Made by a program: the position numbers and the translations under genes. Below, one piece after another: positions 59,781-64,000 of a stretch of DNA of 64,000 nucleotides. Location: positions 186,001 to 250,000 of the forward strand of contig JANQRU010000004.1 of assembly GCA_028284415.1 (NCBI GenBank), written 5' to 3'. How positions within the stretch are numbered: the stretch's first letter is position 1; every line of letters begins with the position of its first letter. This stretch comes from Pyrinomonadaceae bacterium (GTDB lineage: Bacteria > Acidobacteriota > Blastocatellia > Pyrinomonadales > Pyrinomonadaceae). Below the pieces are notes generated by a model. That model ran no database searches and had not been told where the DNA came from. It saw nothing but the letters and a program-made list of their open reading frames with translations.

Positions 59781-62777
59781 TCAGCTGGCGATTCTTTGGG
59801 GTTTTTGTTTTTGAGCAATTGGGAAAATTAATTTGAAGTTTGTACCTTTTCCAACCTCGCTCTCGGCTTCGATCGTTCCTGAATGTTCTTGAACTATTCC
59901 ATATGAAACAGCCATTCCAAGCCCTGTACCACTACCGACTGCTTTGGTTGTAAAGAACGGATCAAAAATCTTATTTAGGTTTTCCGATTCGATGCCAACT
60001 CCTGTGTCAGAAACTTCAATGATGACCTCATTTTCATCTTTATACTCAGTCTTCAAGGTTATTTTTCCAACATCAAAAATTGCATCTTTCGCATTGATGA
60101 TAAGATTGGTGAAAACCTGTTGCAACTTCCCTGCATCGCCGTAAATTTTGGGTGGAATATCAGTGTATTCTTTAACCACCTCAATATTTGATTTACGCAT
60201 TTGTGGTTCGAGAAGTTGAAGTGTGTCATCGAGTAATTTATTGATGTCTATTTCGCCAAACTCAGTAGCGTTTCCTGTGCGTGAGAAGTTCAATAAATTT
60301 CCAGCGATGTTTGAAGCACGTTCAGTTTGTTTCTGAACTTTTTCCAGAAGTGCATGTTTTGGGTCATCCTGCGGAATCATATCAAGTAACATCTGTGTGT
60401 AACTTGAAACTCCGGTCAGAGGTGTATTTACTTCGTGAGCAACACCAGCCGCCAACAGACCGATACTAGAAAGCTTTTCGGTTTGTTGCAGTGATTCTTC
60501 AAGTTGAACCCGTTCAGTTACATTTTCAAGCACGACAATCGCACCTTTTTGTTCGTTAGAATTTGAGCGGAGTGGAGCGATAGCAAGGTTTAAGATCAAA
60601 GATTCACCATTTATATCAGTCGTCTGAATCTTATATGCATTACGGATTTCCGTGAGATGCCAGCTTGATTTGCCTAAGATATTTTCGAGATTCAAGGCAA
60701 AATTATCATCGAAAATTTCTTTAACAGATTTTCCGACTGCTTCTTCATGGCTATAGCCGAGTATATCTTCAAATGTCGAATTACAGCGGGTTATACAGCC
60801 ATTTTCATCAACAGCGATTAAACCAACATTTACTGATTCAACGATTGATTCATTAAACTCTTTGAGCAATGAAAGTTCCGACGCACGTTTTTCTTGCTCT
60901 TGGTAAAGCAAGCTATTTTCGATCGCAACAGCTACGTAACCTGAAACAGTTTGCAAAATCCCTATGTCTTCCGAAGAAAGAAGTGAGCCATCTTTAGCAC
61001 GTCCTAAACCAATTACCGCAACCATTTTTCCGCGAACAACGCATGGAACGAAATAATGTAATTCCTGACGTATTACAAATTTTCCGTTTCCGTTAGCGTT
61101 TCCGTTTGTAGAGTCTTCATCACCATTGGCTTCCGTGTTTTCAATTTCAAATAAAGCAAATTCATCTGCTCTGACAATACCTTTCTGAGCGGATTTTTGC
61201 CGTATCATATTACGGAAATCATTTGGAATTTCGTAATCGTCGCTAAGCCCTACGGATTTTGCGATTCTATAAAACTCAGGAGATTGCTCATCTTCTACGA
61301 AGATAGCGACTTTTTCTACTTCTAAGACCTGCTGCAACCTTTCGGTCAAAGCATTTAGCAGAGGTTCAATTGCAGTAGTTGCAGAGATTGTGCGCCCAAA
61401 ATCCAAAAGCCCACGCCTCAAATCATATCTTTCGCCGTAAAAATAACGATCAGTTCTTTCTTGTAAAAAGTTTTTGAGCGGTTCGGATAAAAGAATGATT
61501 GCTCCCATTGCTACGATAGCAATAACTCCACGGAGGGCAATTTCCGTGTTTGATAAATTATCTCCGATAGCCAGAAAGACTAAGCCGAGTGCGACTGCTC
61601 CGATCATCATCGCAATTGCAACAGTTGTAAGTGCGTAAACGAATGCTCGGCGAACTACAACATCAACGTCCATCAAGCGATAACGAACAACAGAATGACC
61701 AAAGCTGAGAGGTATCAAGGAGAGCGGTAAGATCGTCACAGCAGCGGTCAAGCTATCTTCCGACAGGTATATAAAGCGTTTAGCAATCTGGAAAACAATT
61801 ACCGGGAGAATAGCGATAATTGTTCCCCACATTGCCCATTTTAAACGCTGTCTCACAAGGGGCTTTTTATTTTTAATAAATCTCCAAAGAAGAATTCCTG
61901 CCCCTGCAGCAACACCTGCTACAAAATGATAGTAGTTCGTAAAGTTAAGAGTCGTGAATAAATCGTAACGAAGAATGAAATCATAAAAAGCATCACTTAC
62001 TGCCTGACTCGGTATTAAGTGATAAGCCAGAGACATCACAAGAAAAGTAACTGAAATAAGCGTTGCCGGAATATATAAAACATACGTCTTCCAGCGTGGC
62101 TCATCAAAAACTTCGCTACGCACGGGATAACGCAAACAGAAATGCAAGAATAAGGGTATGAAAAAGGCAAAGGCAATGTTATCGAGCAGTTCTACTGCCA
62201 AGTCAAAATCTTCACCAAATCCAAGTGGCTTATAAACGTGAAAAACAAACGCGAATAAACATAGGGTTGCAAAATGCAAAACAAAAGGAGAGCGACTTCC
62301 CTGTTTGAATAAGACAAAAACTCCTACCGCCAGCCAAATTATGCCAACCAGAGCAAGCAAGATTAAATTTGGCGTCCAACGCGGGTAGGAATCAATTTTT
62401 TGTAAATCCGCGTAATAGTAATTATTTGCAAACGAATATGATGGTCTTTGGTAAAAGTATGTCAGTTTCCCGCCGACACCAGCTGTCTCCAAATACAAAA
62501 TCACATCCCCTCGAGATGTGATTTCCTGTACCTTTTCACCTTCAAAACCTATTCCTAAAAGTCTATCCCCGACCGCAATCCCTGCACGGGAGGCAGCTAG
62601 TCCTGGTTTGACCTTTTCTGCGGAGATTCCGTCATCTTTCTGAACCCAAACAACTCCATCAGTCGGAGGTAATTCTTTGTAGGCTCTTTGCGAAAGGTTT
62701 AATGCACCGCCAGCAATCAGCAAAACTGTTGCCAGTAGCCAAATTAAACTCCAACTTGTCAGCACTTTCCCTTTCAT
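59781..62777 (-). CDS. Membrane sensor histidine kinase: PDZ, multi-TM, GAF, PAS, HisKA, HATPase
   Basis: A 998-residue kinase. A first membrane helix (about 8-25) is followed by a PDZ-like module (about 48-105, [27 protein letters not shown]), then a bundle of about nine membrane helices (about 133-440). Cytoplasmic domains follow: GAF (about 455-620), PAS (about 640-755, [31 protein letters not shown]), HisKA with the phospho-His in [21 protein letters not shown], and HATPase_c ([50 protein letters not shown]). No response regulator is adjacent, so its partner lies elsewhere. It may share a transcript with the class IV aminotransferase homologue. Confidence 0.93.
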   Translation of the reverse strand: MKGKVLTSWSLIWLLATVLLIAGGALNLSQRAYKELPPTDGVVWVQKDDGISAEKVKPGLAASRAGIAVGDRLLGIGFEGEKVQEITSRGDVILYLETAGVGGKLTYFYQRPSYSFANNYYYADLQKIDSYPRWTPNLILLALVGIIWLAVGVFVLFKQGSRSPFVLHFATLCLFAFVFHVYKPLGFGEDFDLAVELLDNIAFAFFIPLFLHFCLRYPVRSEVFDEPRWKTYVLYIPATLISVTFLVMSLAYHLIPSQAVSDAFYDFILRYDLFTTLNFTNYYHFVAGVAAGAGILLWRFIKNKKPLVRQRLKWAMWGTIIAILPVIVFQIAKRFIYLSEDSLTAAVTILPLSLIPLSFGHSVVRYRLMDVDVVVRRAFVYALTTVAIAMMIGAVALGLVFLAIGDNLSNTEIALRGVIAIVAMGAIILLSEPLKNFLQERTDRYFYGERYDLRRGLLDFGRTISATTAIEPLLNALTERLQQVLEVEKVAIFVEDEQSPEFYRIAKSVGLSDDYEIPNDFRNMIRQKSAQKGIVRADEFALFEIENTEANGDEDSTNGNANGNGKFVIRQELHYFVPCVVRGKMVAVIGLGRAKDGSLLSSEDIGILQTVSGYVAVAIENSLLYQEQEKRASELSLLKEFNESIVESVNVGLIAVDENGCITRCNSTFEDILGYSHEEAVGKSVKEIFDDNFALNLENILGKSSWHLTEIRNAYKIQTTDINGESLILNLAIAPLRSNSNEQKGAIVVLENVTERVQLEESLQQTEKLSSIGLLAAGVAHEVNTPLTGVSSYTQMLLDMIPQDDPKHALLEKVQKQTERASNIAGNLLNFSRTGNATEFGEIDINKLLDDTLQLLEPQMRKSNIEVVKEYTDIPPKIYGDAGKLQQVFTNLIINAKDAIFDVGKITLKTEYKDENEVIIEVSDTGVGIESENLNKIFDPFFTTKAVGSGTGLGMAVSYGIVQEHSGTIEAESEVGKGTNFKLIFPIAQKQKPQRIAS

Positions 62778-62950
62778 TTAGTGAAGATAGACTCCTCCAA
62801 AGTTTGTTTTACGCAAAATGTGTTCCACCCCTTTGATAATTAGGCTATGGGCTGAAACCCTTGCAAACAAAGCCTATCTATCTATATAAATTGCTAATTA
62901 CGTGAAAATTCATCCAGAAATTTTATTTAAAATCCAAGATTTTGGAAAAA

Positions 62951-63031
62951 AATAACCGCAGATACTTACAGATAAACGAGAGATATATTGGTGTTAATCC
63001 CTACGAATACCCGCGTTTATCTGCGGTTATT
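62951..63031. repeat. Intergenic inverted repeat
   Basis: AATAACCGCAGATA (62951-62964) and its exact reverse complement at 63018-63031; AGATAAACG (62970-62978) also has its complement at 63014-63022. It lies in the 278-base interval between the kinase and the partial receptor, which shows no ORF. Confidence 0.75.
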
Positions 63032-63055
63032 TCTGATATTTTAATTTTTCAATCT

Positions 63056-64000
63056 CTAGAATCTAACTAAGATTCCGCCGCGTAAAATTCTTCTTTGTGA
63101 TGCTAGAGTCAGAACACCTTCGTCTGTATTGACACCATTTTGAAAATCAAAAATATTTCTGGCATCTACTATAGCTTCGGCGTCAATCGGAAGTCCCCAA
63201 ACCGGTAACTCCTGCGTGACCATCACACTTAAACTCGGATCATAAATCGCTAGTCTTCCTTGGAACGGATCAATTGCAAAAACAGTCGCCTGTGGTGAAA
63301 GGCGAAAAATTGTTTTAACACTTGTCCCTGTTTTCAAATCAGCATTAAATTGTGCAAAAAGAGTTTGGAATAAATCATTCTCAAAAATATTTGCAGGATT
63401 GGTTAAAGCCTCATTTGAAATTTTTTGTCCATTTCCAAATGCGTATCCAATCGCACCGCTGAAAGTTCCATTAAGACGGCGGTTGTAAACCACTCTCATC
63501 CCTTGAGTTTTCCCTTGTTGGTTAACAACTAAATCATCAAATCCATTTGGACTGAGTGTGCTAAATGGAAGATTAGCCAGACCGACTCCGCGACTTAAAA
63601 CCGTATCGAAAAAGACATTTGCTTCGATGGTTGATTTGTTATCCAAAACACGCTCGATACCAAACTCCAAGCGACTGCTTTTGTTCATTCGAGGCTTGTT
63701 ATCTTCAATGAAAACATCTTCGATAGCAACAGGTTCTCTAAATAAGACCTGATTTCCCTCAAGTTCTATTACTCTTTGCCAGGTTCTTTCTTCTGTTTGT
63801 GTTGTGTAAGCAGAGCGGAAACGGGTTCTTGAATCCAGATCATACTGAAAGCCGATTCTCGGACTAAGTGATGAATCATCTCCCGCTCCAATAAAGCGCG
63901 AATAATCAACCCCTACGACGACGACGACGCCTTCACGCACACGCCATTGATCCAAAGCCTGAATTGAAATTTGTCCGAGGTCTTCTTTTTGCTCATCAAC
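63056..64000 (-). CDS. TonB-dependent receptor, C-terminal part (runs off the window)
   Basis: The frame is open to the right edge, so this is the C-terminal 314 residues of a longer gene; an internal TTG at 63955 is not a true start. Alternating amphipathic strands (DSSLSPRIGFQYDLDSRTRF, SSRLEFGIERVLDNKSTIEANVF, TFSGAIGYAFGNGQ, LPIDAEAIVDARNIFDFQNG) and the terminal aromatic GGILVRF fit an Oar-like TonB-dependent barrel. A short ACG microsatellite (63914-63928) encodes a run of Val in one strand. Third receptor of this type in the window. Confidence 0.87.
   Translation of the reverse strand, partial: VDEQKEDLGQISIQALDQWRVREGVVVVVGVDYSRFIGAGDDSSLSPRIGFQYDLDSRTRFRSAYTTQTEERTWQRVIELEGNQVLFREPVAIEDVFIEDNKPRMNKSSRLEFGIERVLDNKSTIEANVFFDTVLSRGVGLANLPFSTLSPNGFDDLVVNQQGKTQGMRVVYNRRLNGTFSGAIGYAFGNGQKISNEALTNPANIFENDLFQTLFAQFNADLKTGTSVKTIFRLSPQATVFAIDPFQGRLAIYDPSLSVMVTQELPVWGLPIDAEAIVDARNIFDFQNGVNTDEGVLTLASQRRILRGGILVRF

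Noticed and set aside
63914..63928. ACG microsatellite
   Set aside because: Short, in frame, encodes Val run within a barrel strand; no sign of regulatory use, though it could vary in length.
1..64000. CRISPR arrays, tRNA or rRNA genes
   Set aside because: Intergenic regions were read for regular repeat-spacer patterns and for tRNA-like arms; none was found.

Overview
The window looks like a chromosomal segment of an AT-rich Gram-negative bacterium, most probably an acidobacterium (Blastocatellia-like). The reasons are two very large Oar-type TonB-dependent receptors with an N-terminal carboxypeptidase-regulatory domain plus a third partial receptor, many exported proteins with signal peptides ending in AQ, a B12-dependent ribonucleotide reductase, the non-mevalonate gene dxs, and small families (CPXCG, DUF5522) shared by Acidobacteriota and Bacteroidota. 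The lineage is inferred from gene content only. I saw no rRNA, tRNA or CRISPR array.

Layout. 1-4 kb: the 3' end of nrdJ, an orphan CbbQ/MoxR-type ATPase and an exported S41 protease-like protein, each followed by a clear hairpin terminator. 4.0-6.7 kb: a complete IS1595-like mobile element (2658 bp) with perfect 23-bp terminal inverted repeats and a perfect 8-bp target duplication. Its transposase is broken, and it carries an AlbA_2/Schlafen-type ATP-binding regulator and an overlooked 59-residue zinc-ribbon protein. 7-19.8 kb: a TonB-dependent receptor, a DUF2225-like exported protein, a degenerate M1 peptidase with C-terminal TPRs, a PHP phosphoesterase with a Dabb protein, several exported or lipoprotein unknowns, a SRPBCC protein and a PLP decarboxylase. 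20-27 kb: an alanine/sodium symporter and a complete branched-chain amino-acid ABC importer (livKHMGF). 27-34.7 kb: a PpiD/SurA-like foldase, TerC, a FecR-domain protein, heme A synthase, a CPXCG protein, a PqqB-like hydrolase, TlyA and DUF5522.

34.7-38 kb is an arsenic resistance operon: arsR divergent from an ArsI/CadI-type enzyme, a PLP trans-sulfuration enzyme, an arsenic-type aquaporin and arsC, with no arsenite pump. A broken response-regulator start and tandem palindromes follow. 38-50 kb holds a porin-like protein, a Spy/CpxP-like protein, dxs, a DsbA-VKOR disulfide pair, a duplicated fasciclin protein, an ECF sigma/anti-sigma pair, an Lmo0937-type mini-protein, a VanX-type dipeptidase and a PilZ-like protein. 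50.6-54 kb is the second large receptor. 54-59.8 kb is a second arsenic locus of the arsenosugar type: a DUF2064 glycosyltransferase, arsM, an AhpD-like protein, a lipoprotein coupled to arsS, and arsS, flanked by a GT4 glycosyltransferase and a class IV aminotransferase homologue. The window ends with a PDZ-multi-TM-GAF-PAS histidine kinase and the C-terminal part of another TonB-dependent receptor.

Taken together, the two arsenic loci suggest that arsenate is reduced by ArsC, that arsenite leaves through the aquaporin, and that arsenite is also methylated by ArsM and built into arsenosugars by ArsS and its partners, with the ArsI-like enzyme possibly handling organoarsenicals. This scheme is inference from gene content.
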